A stretch of 64,000 nucleotides of DNA from Rhizobium sp. 007 (lineage in GTDB: Bacteria; Pseudomonadota; Alphaproteobacteria; Rhizobiales; Rhizobiaceae). Below the pieces are notes generated by a model. It did not search any database. It worked only from the letters and a program-made list of their open reading frames with translations, and was not told the DNA's origin. This document shows positions 9,135-20,494 of this stretch, one piece after another; the first letter of the stretch is position 1; the number at the start of each line of letters is the position of its first letter. The DNA lies in the NCBI RefSeq assembly GCF_015353075.1, contig NZ_CP064187.1:3906001-3970000 (forward strand). Direction: 5' to 3'. A program made the translations under genes and the position numbers.

Positions 9135-9508
9135 CACCGTTCGGCGAAGCTGTTCGAAAACTTCGGGCGCGCAGAGGCGTGTCGCAGAAGCAGATGGCAG
9201 CGGCGCTCAACGTCTCGCCTGCCTATCTCTCCGCGCTCGAACATGGAAAACGCGGCTTGCCGACCTTCGACCTGCTTCAGCGGATCGCCGGCTATTTCAA
9301 CATCATCTGGGATGAAGCTGAGGAACTCTTCCTGCTCGCCCGCGCATCGGACCCGCGCGTGGTGATTGATACCGCAGGTCTACCCCCCGAATATACGGCT
9401 TTTGCCAATCGTTTGGCGGGCCGGATTCGCAACCTTGACAGTGCAGCTTTGGCCGAGCTCGCGGCTACGCTTGAAAATCTCGGCAAAGCTGACGGAAAAG
9501 CGTCATAA
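9131..9508 (+). CDS. XRE-family helix-turn-helix regulator
   Basis: A 125-residue protein with an N-terminal Cro/C1-type HTH (residues 5-60: LRARRGVSQKQMAAALNVSP, AYLSALEHGKRGLPT) and a short alpha-helical C-terminus. The start overlaps the smr stop, making it the fourth gene of the timA-mltA-smr-xre run. The target is unknown; autoregulation of this run is a plausible guess. A gap of 133 bp separates it from gyrB. Confidence 0.88.
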   Translation: MTPFGEAVRKLRARRGVSQKQMAAALNVSPAYLSALEHGKRGLPTFDLLQRIAGYFNIIWDEAEELFLLARASDPRVVIDTAGLPPEYTAFANRLAGRIRNLDSAALAELAATLENLGKADGKAS

Positions 9509-9581
9509 TCCCCTGCTTTATGCCGGATTCCCAGGCTCTGCCATTGGGAATGGCGTCCAAAAACCCTATATTCCGAAATGA

Positions 9582-12077
<2,496 letters not shown>

Positions 12078-12091
12078 TTGATGTCTTGTAC

Positions 12092-12118
12092 AAAAAGGCG
12101 CGTTCATGGCGCCTTTTT
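12092..12118. terminator. Bidirectional terminator after gyrB
   Basis: Perfect 10-bp stem AAAAAGGCGC/GCGCCTTTTT with a 7-nt loop, giving T-runs on both strands. It serves gyrB (plus) and the convergent nitroreductase gene (minus). Confidence 0.9.
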
Positions 12119-12130
12119 CTTTCCACAGAA

Positions 12131-12724
12131 TCAATTGGCAATGAATTTTCCGTTGAAAGCCACCTCCGCAAGCGGCATGCGTTGGCTTGGCACTTCGCGT
12201 GCCTGGTTGCGCTCTGACAGAACGCTCTTGTCGCCAAGGCGGCCGATGGCTATCCCGGCCTCGACGCGATAGCCTTCCGGAATGGCGAAGGCTAGCCTGA
12301 TTTCATCATGTTTGATTCCGCCCATGCCATGGGCGTAGAAGCCTGAAAAGCGTGCCTGCAGGGCGAGATGCCCCCACGAGGCACCAGCGTCGAACGAATG
12401 CGTATAGCGCGGTTTGTTCTCCGAGAAAGCGCCACTGAAACTGCGTGAGACAACAAAGATCAGCGCGCAAGCATTCTTTGCCCATTCCTGGTTCGATTCG
12501 ACGAGCAGGCTAAGATGCTTCTCGAAATGTTCCGTGCCCTTAAGGGCGTAGATGAAGCGCCAAGGCTGCTGGTTGCCGGAAGACGGCGCCCAATGAGCTG
12601 CGTCAAGGATCGTCAGCAATTGCTCTTCGGCTATGATTTCGCCGGTGAAAGCACGTGGCGACCAGCGATCGAGAAACATCGCATCGATCGGATATTCGGA
12701 TGTGCGGCTATTGGCTTCGGTCAT
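12131..12724 (-). CDS. Nitroreductase family protein
   Basis: A 197-residue flavoprotein of the nitroreductase superfamily (FMN-dependent, NAD(P)H-utilising). Typical features are the FMN phosphate-binding RWSPRAFTG, the WAPSSGNQQPWRFIY block, and GASWGHLALQARFSGFYAHGMGG. ATG 12724 (MTEANSRTSEYPIDAMF) is preferred over the upstream in-frame start at 12823, since homology begins there and GGAAATAAG precedes it. The substrate cannot be predicted. Confidence 0.88.
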   Translation of the reverse strand: MTEANSRTSEYPIDAMFLDRWSPRAFTGEIIAEEQLLTILDAAHWAPSSGNQQPWRFIYALKGTEHFEKHLSLLVESNQEWAKNACALIFVVSRSFSGAFSENKPRYTHSFDAGASWGHLALQARFSGFYAHGMGGIKHDEIRLAFAIPEGYRVEAGIAIGRLGDKSVLSERNQAREVPSQRMPLAEVAFNGKFIAN

Positions 12725-12957
12725 CTTATTTCCGGGTAGTGGTTGAGGGGCTGGAGCGAATGATATTGCCTGCCAATAGAACTTTGCAAGCAAACCCGTT
12801 GCCGCAGATGCTTCTCCCTTCATTCAATCCGGCGCGCCAATTCAGTTCCGGCGAAATTTTTAACAATGCGTACCGCTTCAGCAAAAAGCCGTAATGACAC
12901 GCTTAGTCGACTGGTCCATAGGTGATGGTAGTCCGTTTTCGATGAGGAGGAGATTTT

Positions 12958-13800
12958 ATGAAGCTGATGCGCGTTGGCGATCCGGGTCGTGAAAAACCGG
13001 CACTACTCGATTCCGATGGCAAGATCCGCGACCTTTCGGCGCATGTTTCCGACGTCGCTGGTGAGGCGATTTCGCCCGCCGGCCTGGCAAAAATCGCAGC
13101 GCTCGACGCGAAAAGCCTCCCGGAATTGGCTCCGGGCCGCATTGGTGCCTGTGTTGCAGGCACGGGCAAATTCATCTGTATTGGCCTGAATTTCTCTGAT
13201 CACGCTGCCGAAACTGGCGCAACAGTTCCGCCGGAACCGATCATTTTCATGAAGGCCACCTCCGCGATCGTCGGTCCCAACGATAACGTCGTCATCCCGC
13301 GTGGTTCCGAAAAGACTGATTGGGAGGTCGAACTCGGCGTTGTGATCGGAAAGACCGCAAAATATGTCACCGAGGCCGAAGCGCTGGACTACGTTGCCGG
13401 CTATTGCGTCTCCAATGATGTCTCGGAGCGCGCATTCCAGACGGAACGCTCCGGCCAGTGGACGAAGGGCAAATCCTGCGACACCTTTGGGCCAATTGGG
13501 CCCTGGCTCGTTACCAAGGACGAGATCGCCGATCCGCAGAATCTCGGCATGTGGCTGAAGGTCAACGGCCAGATGATGCAGAACGGCTCGTCGAGGACGA
13601 TGGTCTTTGGGGTCGCTTATCTGGTCTCCTATCTCAGCCAGTTCATGTCGCTGCAGCCTGGCGATGTCATTTCCACCGGTACGCCGCCGGGCGTGGGCAT
13701 GGGTTTGAAGCCGCCGCGTTACCTCAAGGCTGGTGATGTCGTCGAACTTGGAATCGAAGGCCTCGGCACGCAGAAGCAGACCTTTGTCGCGGATCGCTGA
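12958..13800 (+). CDS. Fumarylacetoacetate hydrolase family protein
   Basis: A 280-residue FAH-superfamily enzyme. The metal-binding and catalytic motifs FSDHAAE, IFMKATSAI, DWEVELGVVIGK and GYCVSNDVSER are present, as in 2-hydroxyhepta-2,4-diene-1,7-dioate isomerase and ureidoglycolate lyase-type members. It acts on a C-C or C-N bond next to a 2-oxo acid; the substrate is not predictable from sequence. A strong GAGGAGGAG ribosome site precedes the ATG. Single-gene unit with its own terminator. Confidence 0.85.
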   Translation: MKLMRVGDPGREKPALLDSDGKIRDLSAHVSDVAGEAISPAGLAKIAALDAKSLPELAPGRIGACVAGTGKFICIGLNFSDHAAETGATVPPEPIIFMKATSAIVGPNDNVVIPRGSEKTDWEVELGVVIGKTAKYVTEAEALDYVAGYCVSNDVSERAFQTERSGQWTKGKSCDTFGPIGPWLVTKDEIADPQNLGMWLKVNGQMMQNGSSRTMVFGVAYLVSYLSQFMSLQPGDVISTGTPPGVGMGLKPPRYLKAGDVVELGIEGLGTQKQTFVADR

Positions 13801-13836
13801 AGCTGTCCGATCTTTAATAATTGTGAGCGTATCAGT

Positions 13837-13867
13837 TGCCGGGAATCACTTTTCCCGGCATTTCTTT
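13837..13867 (+). terminator. Terminator after the FAH-family gene
   Basis: Nine-bp stem TGCCGGGAA/TTCCCGGCA with a 6-nt loop, followed by TTTCTTTTTT. Confidence 0.85.
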
Positions 13868-14006
13868 TTTGCGATGCGGATGCCTGTGTTGCTATGCAAC
13901 AAATAAGCCTGTTACTCTCAATTGAAGTGCCCGCAAACGATGGAAAGAAGTAGATGGCCTGCCTGACGGCGCTGTCCTTTCCGGCAAAAGAAAGGTGGCG
14001 CAACTC

Positions 14007-15278
14007 ATGTTTTATCAGCTCTATGAATTGAACCATGCAGCGATGGCGCCGTTCCGCGCTGCCGCTGATGCGATGCGGCTTGTTTATGCCAATCCGCTTA
14101 ATCCTTTTTCGCAGACGCCGTTTGGCCGCACGATCGCTGCAAGTCTAGAGATGTTCGAGCGGACGACGCGCCGCTACGGCAAGCCGGAGTTCGGACTGAA
14201 GGAAACGATCGTCGGCGACAGCAAGGTCGCAGTGCGTGAAGAGATCGTCTGGTCGCGCGCTTTCTGCAATCTTCTGCATTTTGCGCGCAACACGCCTTCC
14301 GGCCACCGCGATCCCCGAATCTTAATCGTTGCACCAATGTCCGGTCACTATGCAACGCTGCTTCGCGGTACGGTCGAAGCGCTGCTTCCGAGCGCCGATA
14401 TCTACATCACCGACTGGGTTGATGCCCGCATGGTGCCGATGACGGAGGGCACCTTCGATTTCGATGACTATGTCGATTATGTCATCGAGATGCTGCATTT
14501 TCTCGGCCCCGATACGCACGTCATTGCCGTATGTCAGCCCTCCGTGCCTGTGCTGGCCGCCGCCGCCGTCATGGAAGAGGCAAACGACCCGTTGTCACCA
14601 TCGTCGATGACACTGATGGGCGGACCGATCGATACGCGCATCAATCCGACAGCGGTCAATAAACTCGCAGAAGAGAGACCGCTGACGTGGTTTGCCGAAA
14701 ACGTCATCATGAATGTGCCATGGCCACAACCAGGCTTCATGCGCCCGGTCTATCCGGGTTTCCTGCAGCTCTCGGGTTTCATGTCGATGAACCTCGACCG
14801 GCACGTGGTCGCCCACAAGGAGTTCTTCATGCATCTCGTGAAGAACGACGGTGAGCCTGAAAAGCACCGCGATTTCTACGACGAGTATCTTGCCGTGATG
14901 GACCTGACCGCGGAATTCTACCTGCAGACGGTCGATCAGGTGTTCATGAAGCACTCCCTGCCGAAGGGCGAGTTGATTCATCGTGGCAAGCGCGTCGATC
15001 CGGCCGCAATCCGCAATGTCGCGCTCCTGACAGTGGAGGGCGAGAACGACGACATCTCCGGTGTGGGCCAGACGAAGGCGGCGCAGACGATCTGCGTCAA
15101 CATCCCCGACGACATGCGCATGCACTACCTTCAGCCCGACGTCGGCCACTACGGCGTCTTCAACGGATCGCGCTTCCGCCGCGAGATCGCGCCGCGTATC
15201 GTCAACTTCGTCCGCGAGCACTCTCGTTCTGGAAAACTCAGCGTAAAGCGCGTCATCAGGGGCGGCAAATCCGCCTGA
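14007..15278 (+). CDS. phaZ: Intracellular poly(3-hydroxybutyrate) depolymerase
   Basis: A 423-residue protein of the intracellular PHB depolymerase family (alpha/beta hydrolase fold). The lipase-box-like nucleophile region HVIAVCQPSVPVL lies near residues 172-184; QPDVGHYGVFNGSRFR near the C-terminus carries the catalytic-type His. It breaks down stored PHB granules. ATG 14007 (MFYQLYELNHAAM) is preferred over GTG 13995, with AAAGGTGG upstream. In rhizobia PHB turnover feeds carbon through the TCA cycle, gluconeogenesis and the glyoxylate bypass (compare pckA and glcB here). Confidence 0.92.
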   Translation: MFYQLYELNHAAMAPFRAAADAMRLVYANPLNPFSQTPFGRTIAASLEMFERTTRRYGKPEFGLKETIVGDSKVAVREEIVWSRAFCNLLHFARNTPSGHRDPRILIVAPMSGHYATLLRGTVEALLPSADIYITDWVDARMVPMTEGTFDFDDYVDYVIEMLHFLGPDTHVIAVCQPSVPVLAAAAVMEEANDPLSPSSMTLMGGPIDTRINPTAVNKLAEERPLTWFAENVIMNVPWPQPGFMRPVYPGFLQLSGFMSMNLDRHVVAHKEFFMHLVKNDGEPEKHRDFYDEYLAVMDLTAEFYLQTVDQVFMKHSLPKGELIHRGKRVDPAAIRNVALLTVEGENDDISGVGQTKAAQTICVNIPDDMRMHYLQPDVGHYGVFNGSRFRREIAPRIVNFVREHSRSGKLSVKRVIRGGKSA

Positions 15279-15422
15279 GTTAGAGGATGCTGATTTAATC
15301 CTGCCTGTTCAAGGCCTTGTCCGATTTCGCGGGCAATCGTCTTGAAGGGTTGGCTGGCGGTAACCACATCGATTTTCAGCGTTCGGTATTCTGCCGGGCG
15401 CAGAAAGCGAGGATACCGCACG

Positions 15423-15857
15423 ATGAACCAGTCAGCATTGCTTCGCCCGGATTGGACTCCGGCTACCGTTGCGTTGATGGTGCTCGGCTTCGTGGTCTTC
15501 TGGCCTCTGGGCCTGGCCATGCTTGCCTATATCATCTTCGGCGAGCGCCTTCGCGGTTTCAAGCGCGACGCGAATAACGCGACTGACGGCTTTTTTGCCG
15601 GCTGCCGCCGTTCGCATGGCCGCTACCGCCCGCATTTTTCGACCGGCAACGTCGCCTTTGACGATTGGCGGAAGGCCGAGCTTGACCGCCTCGAGGAAGA
15701 GCGCCGTAAGCTCGATGAAATGCGCGAGGAATTCGACACCTATATGCGCGAGCTTCGTCGCGCCAAGGATCAGGAAGAATTCGACCGTTTCATGCGCGAC
15801 CGAAAGAATGCAAAGCGCGATGACAATGGCCCGGTTGCCGAATTTCAGACGCCTTAA
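15423..15857 (+). CDS. DUF2852 membrane protein
   Basis: A 144-residue protein with a membrane segment (about residues 16-38, TVALMVLGFVVFWPLGLAMLAYIIFG). After it come a basic, glycine-rich region and a highly charged coiled coil (about 80-125, DRLEEERRKLDEMREEFDTY). It matches the pattern of DUF2852 proteins of rhizobia, which have no established function. ATG 15423 is chosen because the hydrophobic region begins shortly after. It is followed by a strong terminator, so it is probably monocistronic. Confidence 0.75.
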   Translation: MNQSALLRPDWTPATVALMVLGFVVFWPLGLAMLAYIIFGERLRGFKRDANNATDGFFAGCRRSHGRYRPHFSTGNVAFDDWRKAELDRLEEERRKLDEMREEFDTYMRELRRAKDQEEFDRFMRDRKNAKRDDNGPVAEFQTP

Positions 15858-15879
15858 CGTGTCACTAGATGATCAGCAG

Positions 15880-15905
15880 ACCGGCATCAGCGATGCCGGT
15901 TTTTC
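15880..15905 (+). terminator. Terminator after the DUF2852 gene
   Basis: Perfect 9-bp stem ACCGGCATC/GATGCCGGT with a 3-nt loop, followed directly by a T-rich tract (TTTTCTTT). Confidence 0.92.
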
Positions 15906-15945
15906 TTTGCCCGGATTTGTTGCGAATCGTATAGAAAAAGCGCTT

Positions 15946-16710
15946 ATGTTTCCGCTCCTTTCCAATCCGCGACGAACTGCTGCACGAAAACCTGCTCCGC
16001 CCGAAACGCGGACGCTGGACGTCGCAGGCAGGCTGATGCCCCTCACTATCAAGCAGCATGATCGCGCAACGCGTATTACGCTTCGTATCGAGCCCGGCGG
16101 CAGGGCGCTTAAAATGACGGTTCCGAAGGGCCTTGCGCAGCGCGAGGTCAACGCCTTCCTCGACCGTCATCAGGGATGGCTGTTGACGAAACTGGCAAAG
16201 TTCTCCGTCGACAATACCCTTCACGATGGCGGCGAGATCCTGGTGCGCGGCATCAAGCACCGGATCGAACATACCGGCAGTCTGCGCGGCCTCACCGAGG
16301 CAGTCATGGTCGGCGACCGGCATGTGCTGAAGGTCAGTGGCCTACCGGAACATCTCGGCCGCCGGATCGCAACCTTTCTGAAGAAGGAGGCGCGCTCTGA
16401 CCTCGTGCGGCTCGCGCACTTCCACGCGCGTTCGATCAAGGCACCGATCAAGTCGATTTCCATGAAAGACACGCGCAGCCGTTGGGGCTCATGCTCGTCG
16501 GAGGGAAATTTGAGCTTTTCCTGGCGCGTCGTCATGGCGCCGGCCTCGGTGATCGATTATCTAGCGGCCCACGAAGTGGCGCATCTCAGAGAAATGAATC
16601 ACGGCCCGCATTTCTGGGCGCTTTGCCAAAAGCTCTGCCCGCATATGGAAGATGCGAAATCCTGGCTGAAACGCTACGGAAGCCAGCTTCACGCAATCGA
16701 CTTTGATTGA
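15946..16710 (+). CDS. YgjP-type zinc metallopeptidase (M48-like)
   Basis: A 254-residue protein of the YgjP/DUF45 family. The zinc motif is AAHEVAHLREMNHGPHFW (HExxH plus a downstream His), preceded by the conserved DTRSRWGSCSSEGNLSFSW. The N-terminal 150 residues are the beta-rich part of DUF45. The start is ATG 15946, just after the preceding terminator; longer in-frame ORFs upstream run through that hairpin and are rejected. Substrate unknown; related to SprT/WLM-type proteases. Confidence 0.85.
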   Translation: MFPLLSNPRRTAARKPAPPETRTLDVAGRLMPLTIKQHDRATRITLRIEPGGRALKMTVPKGLAQREVNAFLDRHQGWLLTKLAKFSVDNTLHDGGEILVRGIKHRIEHTGSLRGLTEAVMVGDRHVLKVSGLPEHLGRRIATFLKKEARSDLVRLAHFHARSIKAPIKSISMKDTRSRWGSCSSEGNLSFSWRVVMAPASVIDYLAAHEVAHLREMNHGPHFWALCQKLCPHMEDAKSWLKRYGSQLHAIDFD

Positions 16711-16786
16711 GCGTTTAGCCGCGGTAAATTAAGCCTTAGTCGCAAATTGGCTCGACTCTTTTGCCTTTTCGTGTCACTTCGCTGCC

Positions 16787-17455
16787 ATGAAACCCGATAT
16801 CAAAATCTGCGGCCTGAAGAGCGCTGAAGCGATCGAGCGCGCGGTCAATCGCGGCGCGAACCATATCGGTTTTATCTTCTTCGAGAAAAGTCCTCGTTAT
16901 ATCGAGCCGGACGTTGCCGGAAAGCTTGCGGACGCTGTCCGCGGCAATGCCAAGATCGTCGCCGTCACGGTCGATCCGACTAATGACGAACTCGATGAAA
17001 TCGTTTCGCTTTTGAAGCCGGACATGCTCCAGCTTCACGGCAACGAGAGCCCGGAACGCGTCTTGACGATAAAGGCTGTCTACGGTCTCGCGATCATGAA
17101 GGTCTTCTCTGTTCGCAGCGCCGATGATCTGAAGCGGGTTGAGGCTTATATTGGGATAGCCGACCGGTTTCTCTTCGACGCCAAGCCGCCGAAGGGGTCG
17201 GAATTGCCGGGCGGCAACGGGGTTTCCTTCGATTGGAGCCTGCTCGGCCAGCTTGACGATAGCGTGGATTACATGCTTTCCGGTGGGCTGAACAAGGACA
17301 ACATCGCCGAAGCGCTGACGATCACCAAGGCGCCGGGCATCGACGTATCCTCCGGCGTCGAAAGTGCACCCGGCGTGAAGAGCGTCGCCATGATCGATGA
17401 TTTTTTCGATGCGGTCGAGAAGGCTTGCGAGCCTGAAACGGTCTCAGGGAGTTGA
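16787..17455 (+). CDS. trpF: Phosphoribosylanthranilate isomerase
   Basis: A 222-residue TIM-barrel enzyme that converts phosphoribosylanthranilate to CdRP. KICGLKS at the N-terminus holds the catalytic Cys, [14 protein letters not shown] follows, the catalytic Asp lies in the [10 protein letters not shown] strand, and [10 protein letters not shown] is the phosphate loop. First gene of trpF-trpB-trpA-accD-folC, the arrangement seen in many alphaproteobacteria. It overlaps the trpB ribosome-binding region. Confidence 0.95.
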   Translation: MKPDIKICGLKSAEAIERAVNRGANHIGFIFFEKSPRYIEPDVAGKLADAVRGNAKIVAVTVDPTNDELDEIVSLLKPDMLQLHGNESPERVLTIKAVYGLAIMKVFSVRSADDLKRVEAYIGIADRFLFDAKPPKGSELPGGNGVSFDWSLLGQLDDSVDYMLSGGLNKDNIAEALTITKAPGIDVSSGVESAPGVKSVAMIDDFFDAVEKACEPETVSGS

Positions 17456-17457
17456 GA

Positions 17458-18678
17458 GTGAACCAGACGCTAAAACCGAATTCCTTCCGTTCCGGTCCCG
17501 ATGAGGATGGCCGTTTCGGCATCTATGGCGGCCGTTTCGTCGCCGAAACGCTGATGCCGCTGATCCTCGATCTGCAGGAGGAATGGAACAAGGCGAAGGA
17601 CGATCTCGAATTCCAGGCGCAATTGAAACATCTTGGCAGCCACTACATCGGCCGCCCGAGTCCGCTTTATTTCGCTGAGCGCCTGACTGCCGAGCTTGGC
17701 GGCGCGAAGATCTATTTCAAGCGCGAAGAGCTGAACCACACGGGTTCGCACAAGATCAACAACTGCATCGGCCAGATCCTGCTTGCCAAGCGCATGGGCA
17801 AAACGCGCATCATCGCTGAAACCGGTGCGGGCCAGCATGGGGTTGCCTCTGCAACGGTCGCCGCCCGCTTTGGCCTTCCCTGCGTCGTCTATATGGGCGC
17901 GACGGATGTCGAGCGCCAGGCGCCGAACGTTTTCCGCATGAAGCTGCTTGGCGCCGAGGTGAAGCCGGTGACGGCAGGTCACGGCACGCTGAAGGATGCG
18001 ATGAACGAAGCCCTGCGCGACTGGGTCACCAATGTCGATGACACCTATTATCTGATCGGCACCGCAGCCGGCCCGCATCCCTATCCGGAAATGGTTCGCG
18101 ATTTCCAGGCGGTCATCGGCACGGAAGCCAAGGCGCAGATGCTGGAAGCCGAAGGACGACTGCCGGATCTTGTCATCGCTGCGGTTGGCGGCGGTTCGAA
18201 TGCAATCGGCATCTTCCATCCGTTCCTGGATGACGAAGGCGTAAAGATCGTCGGCGTCGAAGCCGGCGGCAAGGGTCTGCAAGGCGATGAGCATTGCGCT
18301 TCGATCACGGCCGGCTCGCCGGGCGTCCTTCACGGCAATCGCACGTATCTGCTCCAGGACGGCGATGGTCAGATCAAGGAGGGCCACTCGATTTCGGCCG
18401 GCCTCGATTATCCCGGCATCGGCCCCGAGCATTCCTATCTGAACGATATTGGCCGCGTCGAATACGTGCCGATCATGGATCACGAGGCGCTCGATGCCTT
18501 CCAGACGCTGACCCGCCTCGAAGGCATTATTCCGGCGCTTGAGCCGTCGCATGCGCTGGCCGAAGTCATCAAGCGCGCGCCGAAAATGGGCAAGGACGAG
18601 ATCATCCTGATGAACCTCTCCGGCCGCGGCGACAAGGACATCTTCACCGTCGGCAAGATTCTGGGAATGGGTGTGTAA
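17458..18678 (+). CDS. trpB: Tryptophan synthase beta chain
   Basis: A 406-residue PLP enzyme that condenses indole and serine. The PLP lysine is in [10 protein letters not shown], the phosphate-binding loop is GGGSNAIG, and GAGQHG is present. GTG 17458 ([10 protein letters not shown]) is preferred because AGGGAG sits about 6 nt upstream; TTG 17452 is an alternative. Works with TrpA as an alpha2beta2 complex. Confidence 0.97.
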   Translation: MNQTLKPNSFRSGPDEDGRFGIYGGRFVAETLMPLILDLQEEWNKAKDDLEFQAQLKHLGSHYIGRPSPLYFAERLTAELGGAKIYFKREELNHTGSHKINNCIGQILLAKRMGKTRIIAETGAGQHGVASATVAARFGLPCVVYMGATDVERQAPNVFRMKLLGAEVKPVTAGHGTLKDAMNEALRDWVTNVDDTYYLIGTAAGPHPYPEMVRDFQAVIGTEAKAQMLEAEGRLPDLVIAAVGGGSNAIGIFHPFLDDEGVKIVGVEAGGKGLQGDEHCASITAGSPGVLHGNRTYLLQDGDGQIKEGHSISAGLDYPGIGPEHSYLNDIGRVEYVPIMDHEALDAFQTLTRLEGIIPALEPSHALAEVIKRAPKMGKDEIILMNLSGRGDKDIFTVGKILGMGV

Positions 18679-18681
18679 GTC

Positions 18682-19521
18682 ATGACCGCACGTATGGATA
18701 AACGCTTTGCCGATCTGAAGGCTGAAGGCCGCCCGGCGCTCGTGACCTATTTCATGGGCGGCGACCCGGACTACGAGACCTCGCTCGGCATCATGAAGGC
18801 GTTACCGGAAGCCGGTTCTGACGTCATCGAACTCGGCATGCCGTTCTCCGATCCGATGGCCGATGGCCCGGCAATCCAGATGGCTGGCCAGCGCGCGCTA
18901 AAGGGCGGACAGACGCTTAAGAAGACGCTGCAGCTGGCAGCCGATTTCCGTAAGAGTGACAACGCGACGCCGATCGTGATGATGGGCTATTACAATCCCA
19001 TCTACATCTACGGCGTCGAGACGTTCCTGGACGATGCGCTCGCATCAGGCATCGATGGCTTGATCGTCGTCGATCTTCCGCCGGAAATGGATGACGAGCT
19101 TTGCATTCCAGCGATCAGGAAGGGCATCAATTTCATCCGTCTGGCAACGCCGACGACCGATGACAAGCGCCTTCCGACGGTACTGAAGAACACGTCTGGC
19201 TTTGTCTACTACGTTTCGATGAACGGCATCACCGGTTCGGCTCTGCCTGATCCATCGCTGGTCGCCGGGGCCGTGAAGCGCATCAAGCAGCATACCAATC
19301 TGCCCGTTTGCGTCGGTTTCGGCGTCAAGACTGCCGATCACGCCAAGGTCATCGGCAGCTCCGCCGATGGCGTCGTGGTTGGTACGGCCATCGTCAATCA
19401 GGTGGCGACAAGCCTGAGCAGCGAAGGAAAGGCCACAGCAGATACAGTCCAGGCCGTGGCCACCCTCGTTCGCGGTCTTTCATCCGGAACGCGTTCGGCG
19501 CGCCTTGTTGCTGCCGAATAG
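18682..19521 (+). CDS. trpA: Tryptophan synthase alpha chain
   Basis: A 279-residue TIM-barrel enzyme that cleaves indole-3-glycerol phosphate. The signature [14 protein letters not shown] contains the catalytic Glu, the catalytic Asp is in VVDLPPEM, and GFGVKTADH is at the phosphate site. It starts 3 nt after trpB, and accD follows after a 39-nt gap. Confidence 0.97.
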   Translation: MTARMDKRFADLKAEGRPALVTYFMGGDPDYETSLGIMKALPEAGSDVIELGMPFSDPMADGPAIQMAGQRALKGGQTLKKTLQLAADFRKSDNATPIVMMGYYNPIYIYGVETFLDDALASGIDGLIVVDLPPEMDDELCIPAIRKGINFIRLATPTTDDKRLPTVLKNTSGFVYYVSMNGITGSALPDPSLVAGAVKRIKQHTNLPVCVGFGVKTADHAKVIGSSADGVVVGTAIVNQVATSLSSEGKATADTVQAVATLVRGLSSGTRSARLVAAE

Positions 19522-19560
19522 CGTCCCCACATTGGCTGTAGTCAATCAGGAGTTTTCGAC

Positions 19561-20463
19561 TTGAACTGGATCACCAACTACGTTCGCCCGCGCATCAATT
19601 CCATGCTGGGCCGTCGCGAAGTGCCGGAGAACCTCTGGATCAAGTGCCCGGAAACGGGCGAGATGGTCTTCCACAAGGATTTGGAAGACAACAAGTGGGT
19701 TATTCCGGCTTCGGGCTATCACATGAAGATGCCGGCAAAGGCACGCCTTGCCGACCTTTTCGACAACGGTGAATACGAGTCGCTGCCGCAGCCGAAGGTC
19801 GCGCAGGATCCGCTGAAATTCCGTGATTCCAAGAAATACACGGATCGCCTGAAGGACAGCCGCCTCAAGACAGAACAGGAAGACACGATCCTCGCTGGCG
19901 TTGGCAAGGTTCGCGGCCTGAAGCTCGTCGCCGTCGTGCACGAGTTCAACTTCATGGGAGGCTCGCTCGGCATTGCTGCCGGTGAGGCGATCGTCAGAGC
20001 CTTCGAGCGTGCGATTTCCGAAAAGTGCCCGCTCGTCATGTTCCCGGCTTCCGGCGGCGCGCGCATGCAGGAAGGCATCCTTTCGCTGATGCAACTGCCG
20101 CGCACCACCGTTGCCGTTGATATGCTGAAGGAAGCTGGCCAGCCCTATATCGTCGTTCTCACTAACCCGACCACGGGCGGCGTAACGGCCTCCTACGCTA
20201 TGCTGGGCGATCTTCATCTGGCAGAGCCGGGCGCTGAAATCTGCTTCGCCGGCAAGCGCGTCATCGAACAGACGATCCGCGAGAAGCTGCCGGAAGGTTT
20301 CCAGACCTCGGAATACCTGCTCGAGCACGGCATGGTCGACATGGTCGTCAAACGGCACGATATTCCGGAAACGCTTGCGCGTGTCCTGAGCATCCTGACC
20401 CGGAAGCCCGCCAACTCGGTTACGGTGAATGGCGGCACGATCGCAATCGCAGCGAGCGCGTGA
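19561..20463 (+). CDS. accD: Acetyl-CoA carboxylase carboxyltransferase subunit beta
   Basis: A 300-residue carboxyltransferase beta subunit for malonyl-CoA synthesis. The crotonase-like core with [12 protein letters not shown] and [13 protein letters not shown] is intact. TTG 19561 is used, with AGGAG eight bases upstream. The N-terminal zinc ribbon, four cysteines in E. coli, has only one Cys left ([11 protein letters not shown]; the second pair is replaced by VIPASGYH), a state also recalled from other rhizobial AccD proteins. Confidence 0.95.
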   Translation: MNWITNYVRPRINSMLGRREVPENLWIKCPETGEMVFHKDLEDNKWVIPASGYHMKMPAKARLADLFDNGEYESLPQPKVAQDPLKFRDSKKYTDRLKDSRLKTEQEDTILAGVGKVRGLKLVAVVHEFNFMGGSLGIAAGEAIVRAFERAISEKCPLVMFPASGGARMQEGILSLMQLPRTTVAVDMLKEAGQPYIVVLTNPTTGGVTASYAMLGDLHLAEPGAEICFAGKRVIEQTIREKLPEGFQTSEYLLEHGMVDMVVKRHDIPETLARVLSILTRKPANSVTVNGGTIAIAASA

Positions 20464-20494
20464 TTGACATAAACCTGCTTGGGCGGGGTGCTGA

